Below are positions 37,301-49,280 of a stretch of DNA of 64,000 nt, piece after piece. Each line of letters starts with the position of its first letter. Position 1 is the first letter of the stretch. The position numbers and the translations under genes are program-made. The notes below the pieces were generated by a model, which was not told where the DNA came from, made no database searches, and worked only from the letters and a program-made list of their open reading frames with translations. Source of the DNA: Tetracladium setigerum (Eukaryota > Ascomycota > Leotiomycetes > Helotiales); NCBI GenBank assembly GCA_031472005.1, contig PZJY01000002.1, positions 806,001 to 870,000 of the forward strand. Reading direction: 5' to 3'.

Positions 37301-38559
37301 GAAATCATGGAAAACCGGCAACGAGCGCGAGACGCTGAACTTGAAGCCCAGACCGTGACCGCTGGGCGTGGTAGGCGAGCTGTCAAGAAGGTTGACTACA
37401 ACAAAAATGACGCTGATGAGGATGCCGCAATTGGACCCGAACCGGTCTCTAAGAAGGGCAAGAAGAAGGCTGCCCGCAAGGCAGGCAATGGTGAGAGTGA
37501 CGCCAGCGACTATGACGCCGGAGCAGGCGTTGTTGAATCTGAACCAGATGATGACGAGGGTGAAGCCGAAGACCCACAAGTCCTCGCCACAGACTCTCGA
37601 AATGACCGACCCAGAGGTCTTGCTGCCCCCAAAGGTACAGCTCCAAACAATTCTTTTTCGCGATATCCTTATAAATCCCCTGCTGCCCCCAAAGGTACAG
37701 CTCCAAAGACTTCTTTTACGCGAGGTCCTTATGAATCCCCTTATGCTGCAAAGATGCCTGAAGAGAAGCCCAATACTAATGGATCTTCGGCTTATGCATC
37801 CCCATATGTCCAGGCTGAGAACAATGGGTCTTCAGCGTATACATCCCCCTATGCAAAGACCGACGAGAAGCCCAAGACCAATGGGTCCTCATCGAGCACT
37901 TCTCAAGCTCGAGTTCCTAAGAAGATGTCAATACAACTTAAAAAATCAAAAGTGACTAACCAAAGACAACAGAATCTCCCCCCGCCGGAGCCTCTTCTGG
38001 TCGGTACCAACAGCAGGGCCCGGGTCACCCACGATCATCTGCGCAACCTGCTCACCCCAATCGGGCAATACACCCCGGGACCGGCCTGGGCCAAAGTCTC
38101 ACATTGCACCTCCTGGGAATGTCCACAATCCCCCGCAATACAGTTATGGACCTCCATCGAATGACGGGGGGCTCGCTCCACCTACCACATTGCCCCACCC
38201 GCCATCCCCTTCAATGGATATCCAATTCTACCACCAGGACACCAGCCACGAGAATCCTCAGGACAAGGCGCAATCAGACCCCAATCCAAAGACCGGACTT
38301 CCTGATGCAGCGAAACAACTCTGGCAACGCCCCTGTCCCGTCAAATACGTCCCTAAACCACAACCGGTATTCAATACCTTGCCATACCTGCAAATTGGAG
38401 CACCAAGATCTTACTCCCTATTGCCCTCGAACCATGAGCAACTCCAAGATCCGAATGCTCCTTGACGCACTTGACAAGGACACACCTAAGGGGGCAACCT
38501 TGTACAACCAACTTCGATGGATCTTGGCTACACGGGCGGGAAAGAAAGCAATTCGCTGA
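31367..38559 (+). CDS. Chromodomain SNF2 remodeler of the Mi-2/Mit1 (CHD3-like) type
   Basis: This is a nuclear ATP-dependent nucleosome remodeler related to CHD3/Mi-2 and fission yeast Mit1, a heterochromatin silencing factor. Exons are 31367-31705, 33292-35772, 35921-36180 and 36310-38559. Exon 1 carries the first half of a chromodomain-like fold (DSTMYKIEF-type strand, ESGKKDK) and exon 2 the second half (VSLEQLLRLKNGQASLDTY). A PHD-like Cys/His cluster follows (CDVCQG near residue 376, then CQKC and CVTC), a second chromo-like segment near 600-720, and SNF2 motifs: ILADDMGLGKT near 786, VVDEGQRLKN near 904 and [11 protein letters not shown]. Motif VI lies in SRAHRIGQKKPV. The tail is low-complexity with duplicated APKGTAP units and ends in a C-x2-C-x3-H-x6-C cluster. 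The last 600 nt change frame, so at least one base, possibly four, is missing. An alternative start is the ATG at 33385. Confidence 0.85.
31706..33291 (+). other. Unusually long first intron of the remodeler gene
   Basis: The donor GTGAGT follows the codons for GKKDK. The acceptor CACCCAG, with a CTAAC branch-like site just upstream, precedes codons for VSLEQLLRL. Splicing keeps the frame and rebuilds a chromodomain-like strand-helix order. At 1586 nt it is more than ten times the other introns here. It contains no convincing gene. Its last 180 nt are C/T-rich like a promoter, and an ATG in frame follows at 33385, so a second, shorter transcript is possible. Confidence 0.6.
37621..37740 (+). 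repeat. 60-bp tandem duplication in the remodeler coding region
   Basis: Two head-to-tail units of exactly 60 bp (37621-37680 and 37681-37740) are highly alike and keep the frame. Each encodes AAPKGTAPxxSFxRxPYxSP. Three NGSSAYxSPY-like units follow. This is a young in-frame duplication in a disordered tail. Confidence 0.9.
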
Positions 38560-39528
38560 TTTTCGTTCCTAAGTCTTCATCTTCCAAATAACACCTATGG
38601 TGTCCATAGAAGCAACTTTTCCGACATTTCCTTACCAATGTTTGATTTGCCCGTGGCTACTTTGATCTACATATCTTATTTGCATTCCTGGCCAATGCAC
38701 AACGATCACGTCTCCCAAAGTCACCTTCGCTGCGCCAATCGAGAGGACTGAAAGCAGATCTTGGTTCTCCCAAGACTCTGCCAGCCAGGTATCTTATCAT
38801 ACGTCTCTTGCTTTCCAGTATCAATACCAACATCAATATCAGCCTTTCACTGCCTCCTCGCCAACTACACTTTTTTTTCCCCAAATCTCGCTATCCTGTG
38901 GACCAACCAACTAGTTACGAGGAGCAGGAATTTAAAAGTAGCGAGGTCCAGTTTTGGCACACTATTTCTTCTCACGGCACTTTTCCTTGCTCTTTCCCTT
39001 TCCCCTTTTCTTCTAGCCAAGACTCTGTCTGCAAATGGGTATGAGAGTATTGGGAGGATTCCATGCTCGCTTTATGGTTATAGATGGATGGTGGTTTTCC
39101 AAGCATTGCATGGAGCTTTTTTATTCGTTTTTAAAGGAGCAAAATCTTCGGTTGGGGGGGGATGTGGGGGAATTCTGCTTTCTCGATTTGAGAAAACTTG
39201 CTTTGCGAGGTGGGAACGTTATTCATGATTGCATGGGCTTCGTCGTTTCAGTTTTTCCTCTTTTATGTACATATGATAAAATCAGTATTTTCGAAACTTT
39301 TGAGGGTGTTGTGACTGTGATTTTAAGGTGATACCTCCTTCCCATTTCTAGCTGCGACTGATCGGCTTGTTGAAGAAGCTTTGTTTGACTACAAATAATA
39401 GATCACTTCGCCCATTAAAACACTTAATCTGCATGGTGTCTATCGTTTAGATCATTAAAAAAAAACATAAAATTGGGTATTTAAAAACTTCAATCAATCA
39501 ACCACTTCCCAGCCCCCAACAGTAATAT
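38560..39528. other. Convergent 3' flanks, no gene seen
   Basis: The stretch lies between the remodeler and ferric reductase stop codons. It contains C/T-rich and T-rich runs (38860-39030). The frame at 38761-39228 starts without strong context and is low-complexity. Confidence 0.45.
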
Positions 39529-41719
39529 CTACCCCCTATCATCCCACTCTAAACTAACATCATACCTCTTCTCTCCCTTCCACACCTTTCCCCCATCATT
39601 AGCCCTGGCAACCGCCTCTCTCAAATCACCCCCCATGCCCCTCGGTCCACTCGCAATAACCCTCGTTCGGTATGAGCCTTCCGCTCTCGTCTCCAAGAAT
39701 GTAGATAATATTGTTTGAAGAGATGGGTGATGATCATCCATAAATGTCCTAGTGAAAAATTGTGCGTCCGATATTGGTGCGGCGGCTTTCTCATCGTCGT
39801 CTAGAGCAGGGGATGAGGAGGAGGAAGAAGAGGAATATGAGGAGATGGGAGCGGTGCGAATATCGAGAGATGTCTTTCCACCGGTGTGTCCTTGTAATGG
39901 TGTAGGTGTTGGTGATGCTGGTCTTGAATCCGAGCGCTCTTGTGTGATAAAAATATGAATCCTCAGATTCAGGTTTGCTGCTTTCGCTTTTCGTTTTAAT
40001 TCGTTGAGTTCGGAGGTAACCCATTCTTGATTTGAAGCACGACGGATCATCCAGATAAAATCAATGGCTGCTGCACCTGCTCCTGCTCCCGTTACAGCTG
40101 AGAAAGCTGGGAATTCAGTTGCAGCAAGCACAACTGGCAGAGTGAGGGAAACTCCCGTTCCGCCGGCAATGGCGAGGATGTTTGTTACGTCTGCTTTTTC
40201 GGAGAGGAGATTCGGTCCGTATGGGCCGCAGAGGATTACTGGTGTCGTGGTAGTAGGGGATGAATCCGCCTGCTCTTGAGCGGCTAAGACGAGGTTCTTA
40301 AGACGGCCGGTTTCGCCTTTGCGGCAGCGGGCGATGTAGACGTGCTCTGGGACGGCGTTGGTACCAGGAAGGGATAGGGTGGTGAAGGGGTGAGATTGCC
40401 AAATTGTTAGGGCAGGGAAGCAGAGGAAAAAGTGTTGACCTGGGGACCATGTCTCAAAGTTTTGCTTGAGGGTGAGGCGGACGACTCCGCCATCGGGATC
40501 GGGGAAGTATTGGATGCTAGATTGGGAGGTGCGGAATTTGAAACCTGGGGATTGCATGTGTTAGTTGAGGCTTCTGCAGGGGACTGTTGATGGGAAGAGG
40601 AATAACGAACCTGTTGACCCGTCGAGTTGCCTGGTGTGGATTAGGAGTGATCGAAGGAGTCGCACACCTCTGTCAAGGCCCCAGACGATAAGGGAGGCAA
40701 GCATCCAGCAGTAAAGTTGATTCCAGTGACCCCAGCAAGCACCGATATAGAGCATTGCGACAATGTAATGTGCTTTGCGGAAGAATTCGTGACCGGTGAG
40801 TTTAATCACGGGCGTCAAGCTGAAGACGAACAGGAAGACGATGAACACAAATGCTACAACTCCCCATATCATATAGAGTTGCTTGATGAAGTTTTTCCAA
40901 ACTGTTGGTTGTGGTTGATAGAGCTTTGCTTCGATGAGACACCATCCAAAGGTGTGAAGCACAGATTGGAAGAAGATAATTCGGCCGGTCCATCTGTGAA
41001 GGAAGTTAAAGGATTGGTACGGAATTCCAGTGAACATGGTCAGGATCGACTCTCTTGATCCGAGGGCGATGGTTAGTGGTGTCAACGCGTAAGCGAGAGC
41101 TCCCACACGGTCTGAAAAGCCACCAAGGCCTGTTCGGGTGTTGAAAACACCAGGCTTGTTCTTGACAGGTGTGATCCACGTCTTATAGACGATCCCGACG
41201 AGTCTAGTCAAAAAAAGTTAGCCAAGACATCTGAGATTATAGAGAGAGCTGAACCCACGAGAAAATCAGAAGATATCCCGAAATGATAGCCAATGTTAGA
41301 ATTTGTAATCTCGTAACCCGTCCAAAAACCTTGACGAAGCCTTCTGGCAAGAGCCGTCTTCTAAGCGAAGCCTGAGTTCCTCTCCATGCCCTGTAGAACG
41401 CCGATTCCCCTTCTTCCACTTGTTCCTCTGAGAGCTTCGTTGCAAGGCTTCTCTTCCTCGCCGATGGTGAAATGACTCTGAGGAATATGAAGATTGCAAG
41501 AAGCGCTGCAATGACTGCCCACATGATGAAGGTGTAGAGCATAGAGACATCGTGCATCCAGTACACTCCATCCAGATATTCGCAAGATCCAACATCGTTC
41601 GTACATGGTACTACTCTCGACGCATAACCCCAGTGATAGACAACATTCGTTGCTGACGCATGGTCTTGAATATGTTGACGTTTATTCAGGACACGGGCCA
41701 GAAGCGAAGGAGAGGACAT
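39529..41719 (-). CDS. Ferric reductase-like transmembrane protein 1 (FRE family)
   Basis: This is a plasma-membrane flavocytochrome that would move electrons from NADPH through FAD and two hemes to extracellular metal. Exons on the minus strand are 41719-41259, 41203-40611 and 40544-39529, totalling 689 residues with no frame break. There is a membrane segment near residue 60 (LYTFIMWAVIAALLAIFIFL) and another near 140. The ferric-reductase core carries the heme-binding His residues (HRWTGRIIFFQSVLHTFGW, then KAHYIVAMLYIGACWGHW). The FAD site is HPFTTLS, the NADPH site includes ILCGPYGPN and AIAGGTGVSLTLPV, and ASGPRGMGG lies near the end. A Ser-rich insertion (eight Ser in a row) lies in the NADPH domain. 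There is no clear cleavable signal peptide and no long Cys-rich outer domain, unlike the second reductase at 59.6 kb. Confidence 0.9.
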
Positions 41720-44700
41720 TTTGACGTTGTAGTGATCAATCCGAGTTGCGATCGAAAACCGATAATATGAAGATCTATGCTTCTAGACTTCCTCTCTTTC
41801 CATGGTGGCATATTGGAGTCTAAAGTAGACGGAGACCCTGAAGAATGGGGTGGTGGAATGCAGGGGCCAAGATCAGGACTAACAAACCTTCTCAGTGGAT
41901 TTCTGAGCATGTTTCTGCAACACCCGTTCGTGAAGCCGGTGGAGTAGAAAGCTTGAATCGAAAGACCCCGACTTTTTCTTGCCATTGAGGAAAGTGGCCC
42001 AATAGAGAAGTGGGTATTTGAGTAGAGCCAAGCACTCAAGGGCGATCATTCAGCAAATGTGCTCAAAAGCGCTCGTGGACACAATTTGCAAGAATGGAGA
42101 ATGTGTGGCAATGGCCGCAATGTTGAATGTTGCCTCTGGAAGTTGCGGAGTTGCTACCGCGTCGGGGAGATATAATGGAAGAACATGCTCACAATAGATG
42201 GAGCTGAAGGAATCAAGAGATTGGCAATTGCTCGAGTCATGCTCGGCAGCTCCTGAGCAGGTTTGCGTTCGAATGTTTCTGTGTCATGGTTTCGCATCAG
42301 ACGGCGAGTTAATAGCCAATGCTTCAATAATTGCTCTGGTGTTTATTGAGCAGGGCTGATTGAAACGTGGAGGTGGATGAGATGCTGTTGATGCGATGCT
42401 GTCGACACAGAACAGATTGGCCAGGACGGGATACTGTAAGATTACATGCCCCGTGGCCAGAACCTGGGGGCAAATAGGCCAAATAACAATGTGATATTGT
42501 CTCGGGATCTAAATGACATTCAATTCTTGCGTGATAAATGAGTGTTGCACGGAAACAAAAATGCTAATGAGCGCTAGCTGTCCGCTCCAGCAACACATTT
42601 TAAGGTCACGTGCACTTGAGTGGAAATGTGTAACGTCCACCCTGTTGTCTACTCGAGTGTTACTGGCACTCAACATAATCATCTTTGTAAGTCCCTGAAT
42701 TGACAGAAATCTGCTCATATATATGCGAAACTAACACACAACTTCTACTTTACAGACGCGCTCATGCCGCCATTCCCTTCACGATAGCGATTACAATGCG
42801 CCACACCTGTGTCCATGCAGTCCGGATGCCCACCTGCAGAAAGAACACGAAGACGAATATACCCCAGTTACATACAAGAAATAAGGGCAGGAGCCGTACG
42901 AGATAATAAGATGTATGATTGAGAGCTTAGACCGTGCGGTCTTCTATCTAGCGAATTGGGGCGTCAACTAAAAGCGAACGTACCAAATCTAGAAAGTTAT
43001 GGCCTTTTGGCAAACTCCATACAATTATGAGCTTGGGAAATCCTTTCAGGCTGATCGGAGATCTTTTATGTCAACCCCAACCCAGTATTTCTGACTTCGA
43101 ATTCTCTTCCATCGCTGATGGTTGGTCTTAGACCTTGCATGTCCTTCTGGTTTGACTGGAAAAGATTGGGTACTGGAAGCCAAGGGTGGCGGCCAACAGA
43201 AAAAACTTCAGGACGAAAGCCTGGATGGAATCTTCAGTAAACAGCAATTCATTGCAAATAGCATACATACCTCTTTGTGGCCTATACATATTGAGTAGTC
43301 GAACTAACCTCGAAGACACGCCTTGACATCAAAGACAACAGCGTGCAACAATCATATCGCCTGAATAGTTACAACAAACCCTTGCAGGTGTAACTACTTG
43401 GAATTTTGAATGCTATTAATTGGGAAAGTTAAGATTGGGAGTCTCGTGAGGCGCACTTGGGATTTACCTTCGGTCTCATCTCGAGCGACTTGCATCTGCA
43501 TCAGAATCCCAACTTCCAACACCAGAAGGTCTTGCCAGGAAACTTGCATATTATACTTCCCTCGCCGATCTCTTAAGATCAACTTAAGTACGACAGCAAC
43601 ACTCAATCGGTTCTCCAATCGCTGGCAGCCTTCTCTATTACGTTTTGCAGAGCACTTTTATGGTTGGAACAGTTGATGCTGCCGATCAACGAAGTACTTG
43701 GTGCTGGCCAGCAGATCCCAATTCGTTGTGCAACTTTTCAATGTCTTGCAAAGCTCGTCATTCTGTTTTCAAAACTTCTATTTCGCTGTCGCTGTCAAAA
43801 TCGCTATAAACGCTATTCCCTCATTCTGCCAAGTATTTCCGCTGCGTGCTGGGAAGAATCAAATCCCTGCTGAGTCGTCCGCAGTTCGAATAGTACGAAG
43901 TTAAGGCTGCCACGGATTCACTCGAGATACCTAGAATATATCGCAAGCTCTCTATTCAGTCTTTGGCTGAAGCTCATATTCCCTACAGCATCCTAGTTCA
44001 ATTCTCTTTCCTGCAAGAGCAGATTTACTTGTCCACAATGTTCACTGTCCGCAGTAATAGCCTTTGTGAAGCCTGAGTGCTTTGGCATTCAACCTCACAC
44101 CACCAGCTACTTCTATCTATTCAATACAACATTTTAATGACCTGTCATGCCTCGCGAGCAACAGACATTTTCTCAACTCTGTAGTTTCTTCTCGTAGCGT
44201 GTAGTCAGCGTGTTGCGAAGTCTTTTACAGCCCCAAACACATCCATTCCCACTTTTACCTCGTTATAGCCATCTATACACCCTAATATTCTAATATATAC
44301 TTGTTCATTGCAAGAAATATACAATCATTCTGTGGTTCAGTGTGCTCATTGCGTACAGTCGAGCTTGGGGCATATTCTCGAAGTCCTCAAGTCACGTTTA
44401 ACCTCCCTCTTCCTCTCCCCCGCAATTCCACCACACTAGTGTAGTTCTTCTATTCCAATCTACCCACCTCCATGTAAATTGTCTGAAGAGCCGTCACTGA
44501 CTTCTATTGGAGACTTCCCTAGATAGACTTTGGAAATGACTCCATACTGGGAGTGTTTGTGGACGTTTCTTGTAAGATAATTCTCGGGATATGAGAAGTA
44601 CACTGAACTGTTCCTTTCCCGGAGTAGCTAGCTGATTCACGTCTCTAGTGCTGTATTCATCTACAAGACACCCTCGCTTTCTCGTTTCCCTTCTTTCTTC

Positions 44701-45526
44701 CTTTCTCCTTTATCATCACAATCCTCAACTCACCAGTCTTTCAGTCCCCTCTCCTCGTCAACCTTCACAGGCTTCATCTCTCTACAATTTGACAATCAAG
44801 ATCTACAAGGCAAGCAAAGCCGCCAGGTATCTTTCAGATCTTCTTCTCATCAACGAAGGTCACTCTCAAGATTGGTTCTCAAGTAAGTCCTTTGCTTCTC
44901 AGGTTTCACCCTATTTATTGTCCGCGGCAATTGCTAACACTGCCATTTCACTAGAACTTTCTTGATCGTACCTCCAACAGGCCAAGAATGTTTCTTTGAC
45001 GACACCGTATCAAGTTATTCGGTCAGGTGAGCAACACTTTTCATTGTCTTTGCCTACGCAATGCAGTAACATTTCAATGCAACACCACAAAACACGACAC
45101 AACACAAATCCCTGTTCTACCTCCACCTCCATTCCCGCTTTTACACATGCGCTCTTTCGACTAGACTTTGTCATGTTTTCCCTTCCTTCAGCAGGCAGTT
45201 TGTACACATTGAACTCTTTGTGTGTTTATTGTTGATTGAGTCACGTGTTGAATGATCAACATGGGTCAAACGATGCAACAACCCGATCCTGTCAACATTT
45301 GCTTCCCAGCAAACGGGCGTTTGCCAGGTACAGAAGGTCTTACTTAAGTCCTGGGATACTTCAGAAGTCTGAGCTTCCATCCCATACTCTCCTCCATCAT
45401 CTTTCCTCTGGTTGTGGCTTGGTGTTCTCCACGTATCTTCCTTGCAGTCTTCTCATAGACTGTATAAAATCGCTTTTGCTGTTTGTATCTGCTTGTCTCT
45501 CACATCACTCTTCTTACTCCATCGGA
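41720..45526. other. Long gene-free stretch and leader of the CCCH gene
   Basis: No gene is supported in 41720-44600; short frames are scattered and without domains. From about 44640 the sequence becomes C/T-rich and leads to the CCCH zinc-finger start. Two candidate leader introns are visible: GTAAGT at 44883 to TAG at 44954, and GTGAGC at 45027 to CAG at 45191. These suggest a long spliced 5' leader, but no transcript data are available here. Confidence 0.4.
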
Positions 45527-46857
45527 ATGTCTTCCACAGAGGGACAACCTGGCCCATCACCACCAGAGCCTGCTATCATTACGAATGATACTGACATGAT
45601 CTGTTTGCTGACTCCCCTTGATGAAGATACCAATCGATCACCATCACCAGGAAATATGGTTCGATACCGCCACTTCAACGGCGAGAGTAGCTCCAACGGC
45701 TATGATCGTCATGGTTCTAGACTAGGCGAGAATAGCTTCAACAATATCCATGGAAACTTCCCTGCTCCAGCTGCTGGTTCCCAGCAAGGCCTTGGCTATT
45801 TCATGACAGGCGCAACACCACAACCAATCCATGATGACCAACGTGGCCGCACAAACTCGGTGTTCAGCCCTGAACATGACCAAATTCTGCTGACACAGGT
45901 CAACCCGGGACCACTTTATCCAACCTCGGATCAGTTGGACGTTGCCTATGCGTACGGCATTATTCGTGGGGATGGTTCGATTACGCGACTATATCCAGCC
46001 GACTGTCTCCCTGCATATTCAGCTGCCAGACTCAGTCTACCTGAACACCAGGGTGGCGAAGGCCTCATTCTCCTTCCACCACCACGACTGCCATCTCCAC
46101 ACTCAGCTCGTCGACCCGCTGGTGTGATGCCGACTGTTTCTCGTGATGTAAGTGACTCCATCTTCCGATTATGTCCCCATTGCTAAAATGAAGAAGGTTG
46201 TGAGCCGTCTCCCAGTCTATGACCCCCACCGCCCTCAATTTGCGTCTCCTGGTTCCGGTGGTACTGTTAGTGGTCATGGTCATGTATGTATAATCTATAT
46301 TTATCTTCCGTTCATGGGCTTTCACTAACAAGTCCAAGGGATCTATTCTCCCACCAAATTACCCCTTTGGAAGCTCAAGCTACCCACGTCGCAAGGTCTA
46401 TTGCGACAAATGGATTCACGATGGTAACTGTGCCTTCACCCAAGTTGGCTGCCGCTACCGACACGAGATGCCTTCCGACCGAGCCACCCAAATGTCTCTC
46501 GGCTTGCACAATGGCTATCCCGCATGGTACCGCCGCATGATGTCTGTCCAACTCAACCCATCCTTTGGTGGTGGTCCCGCCGCAACCCGTCCCCAAGCCG
46601 CAGCTCAACTAGCTCGCATCCAGAGCAACTGGCGCCGTGATGATGCTTCTACCCCAGCAACTAATCCGTTCGGTCAACTGCCTCCTACCGGTGTGCCTCG
46701 CGCCTTTTCTCACGGCCATGGTCATCCTCATGGTCCAATTGCTCCTCCACCTTCATCATCGGCTGTTTCCTTTGAAGACCGCATGAAGCTCGAGGATGGT
46801 GAAGTTGATGAGTGGGGTGAGACCTTGCTCTTCAAGGGCAAGAATAGCCGTCGCTGA
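45527..46857 (+). CDS. CCCH zinc-finger protein, putative RNA-binding
   Basis: The protein (408 residues) is likely an RNA-binding or regulatory factor; its targets are unknown. Exons are 45527-46147, 46197-46283 and 46339-46857, all in one frame after splicing. The only recognisable domain is a single C-x8-C-x6-C-x3-H finger near residues 265-290 (VYCDKWIHDGNCAFTQVGC then RYRH). Before it lie about 240 residues of Pro/Ser/Gly-rich sequence. After it is a conserved-looking PSDRATQMSLGLHNGYPAWY segment, a His/Gly/Pro-rich stretch and an acidic end (EDGEVDEWGET). The start is the first ATG in the frame. The gene has a long C/T-rich leader. I do not recognise a named orthologue. Confidence 0.75.
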
Positions 46858-47343
46858 ACTCGCTCCTTTCTCTTTCCAAAACTCAGGGCGCTCATTTTTA
46901 GTACGTTTTCGAGAATGAGAGTTCATCTACCTTTTGGTGTGGTCGGTTTAAGTTGCTTCTTCATGTTCTGGCTGCTCCTTGAGGATGACTGATTTCGGGG
47001 GGACTTCGTGGTCTGAATTGAGGGATGCTTGCATTTCCAATCCTTTTATTTTCTTTACCGACTACTTTTACCCTGGCGACATGCTATTGTAGCCTTTTTG
47101 TGGTGAGGAATATGGGATTTACACAAGTGGTGCCTTGGCTGATATTCTTTGTTGGTTGACATGGCAGTTTTTTCCTTCTTATTTGACACACGAGACAGAC
47201 GAGACACACGATGGGATGAAAAGTTTGAGCATAGAATAGCACCGGCATAGCATAGCACACTAGAATACTTGAAAATTACACCAAAAAATTTGCTCTGAGA
47301 AAAAAACTTTTCATGATATCAAGTATTAACTTGCAACCTCTGC
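46858..47343. other. Convergent 3' flanks of the CCCH and URA4 genes
   Basis: No gene is seen. The stretch contains short T-rich runs and a repeated GACACACGAGACAGACGAGACACACGA-like segment (about 47185-47212). Confidence 0.5.
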
Positions 47344-48687
47344 TTAATTCTTCTTCCACTCAACAGTCCAAGTGGTCTGCCCCTTCTGAAAGGTACAATC
47401 TCAATACCATTCTTACCCTTATACGAATTCTCCACTACCTCCTCTCCCTTTCGCAAGATGATCCGCTCGTTGGAACTATCCTTGATACCGTAGAAACTGC
47501 GGCCGTGACCTCCTAGGAAGTTCTCCAGCTTCTCAGCCGTTACGTCAGATTCGGCGATAATGTTGCGCGAGATGGCGAGTTCGAAGGCGTTGAGCACGAG
47601 GGACGTTGCGTATGGTTGGGTGAAGACTCCTGCTGAGGTCTTGCCGTTGGCGTTTTGGCCGGTTTTGGCTTTGATGTCGTGAGGTGCGGAGTCGGTTCCG
47701 AGGAAGAATTTGGGGGAGCCGGAGACGGCCGCCAGGAGGAGAGCTTCTCTGTCGTGAGGCCATTTGGCGACCTGGAAAGAGGGCTTTGGGTTAGAAATCC
47801 AAATGATTCATGGGAGTTTTACGGGGAGGTTTGGGGGACTAACGGGTTTGCAGAATGAGAATGGATCATCGGCCCAATCATCCACGGTCAAGAAGAGATG
47901 ATGTGCTCTAAGAATTGTCAATAAATGAACCTTTTGGTTTTGGGAAGTGTGAGGGGGAAATACTAACGTGATAGTTCCAACAACGTTATCTCCACATTCC
48001 TTGACAGCCTCAATTGCATCCTTGGTAGTGCAATGCTCAAGCACAATCTTCAACTTCGGGAACCTCTTATGCAAACTCTTCAATGTCGGCAAAAAGCTCC
48101 CCTCGGCATTCAGGATCGTAATTCCCTTGTTATGATCACTTGGACACTCCCCATGCAAATTCAGCACCATACCACATTGCTCCATAGCCTCAAAGACAGG
48201 GTAGAATGGCTCATAGGAGATGACGCCGGAAGAGGAATTGGTAGTTACGCCCGCAGGGTAGGATTTGATGCCGACGATTCCTTGGGCTTGGGCGCCTTTG
48301 ACGACGGCTGGAGTGATGCTTTCGTGAAGGTAGAGCGTCATGAGGTAGTTGATGGAGGGATCCTGTTGACGGAGTCTTTGCTTGTAGGCTAGGGCGTCCG
48401 AGGAGGAGGTGAGTGGTGGGATGAGGTTGGGCATTACGTAGACTGTGTTCACACCTCCTTGACCTAAAGGATGTTAGAATGTGTCTTAGAAAAGATGAGG
48501 TGACGAAAGGGAAATCAATGAGATGCTGATCGGGATAAAAGGTCGCTATCATGATCACAGTTTAGTATGGCGAAAAGTACTTACGGATAGTGGGGACCAC
48601 AATCTCCATGACATCTCCATCTCTTAGGTGGACGTGAAAGTCCGCTGAAGCTGGAAGTTCCAGACCATCGAATTTAGATAGAGACAT
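47344..48687 (-). CDS. URA4: Dihydroorotase
   Basis: This enzyme carries out the third step of pyrimidine synthesis, the closure of carbamoyl aspartate to dihydroorotate. Exons on the minus strand are 48687-48585, 48463-47968, 47907-47844 and 47771-47344. The metal-binding HVHLRD sits near residue 20, followed by GGVNTVYVMPNL and the substrate motif GIKSYPAGVTTNS. Further metal ligands are in LNLHGE and VLEHCTT, and GTDSAPH carries the catalytic Asp. The last exon changes frame at the run 47380-47383. One added base turns the end into QTTWTVEWKKN and gives 363 residues, matching yeast Ura4. Confidence 0.96.
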
Positions 48688-49280
48688 CTTTCCGAATGTG
48701 CTTGAAAGGTAGGCAATCCCGATGTAAACTAATAGAGGAGAAGGAAATTTGTCAGTTGCTGTGTTGGTGAATATTAATCTAGTGTAGAAGTTTCAAGAAC
48801 ACGGTCTCTGCAAAAGGTTTTCTATATCGAACTCACCTGTGGCGAGAGCTCTAGAAAATTCGATTTGAAACGACGAAATCAACAAATCCAGCTTCCTTAG
48901 AGATGAAGATTAGCAGGTTTTACTTTCAAGGGTGGATTGGAATCTGAAGAGATGCCGGGGTGAAGTTGTGAGGCGCCAATCAGATTTTTTGAGCCTTGGG
49001 CTAAGCGAGTTTTTGATTAGTCATTCGAGGATTCATCAACGTCACAACTTCATGAAACCAGGACCATTCTCATGATTTATTCATTTGTTCTCGTGAATAC
49101 CATAATACAATTACAAGAAAGACTTTGCCTTCCATAAATCTGAATGTCCGCGAGCAAAGCATCAAAACCCCCCTCTAGTGCGCCAAATAATGAAACCAGA
49201 AATTCTTCTCTACGCCTGCCGCATAACCACTTTGACCGGCATAAAGATGTAAAGAAAGTTCCCAACCAGGTATAATGATT
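48688..49280. other. URA4 promoter and ISWI 3' flank
   Basis: Both neighbours lie on the minus strand, so this stretch holds the URA4 upstream region and the end of the ISWI transcript. No gene is seen. Confidence 0.5.
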
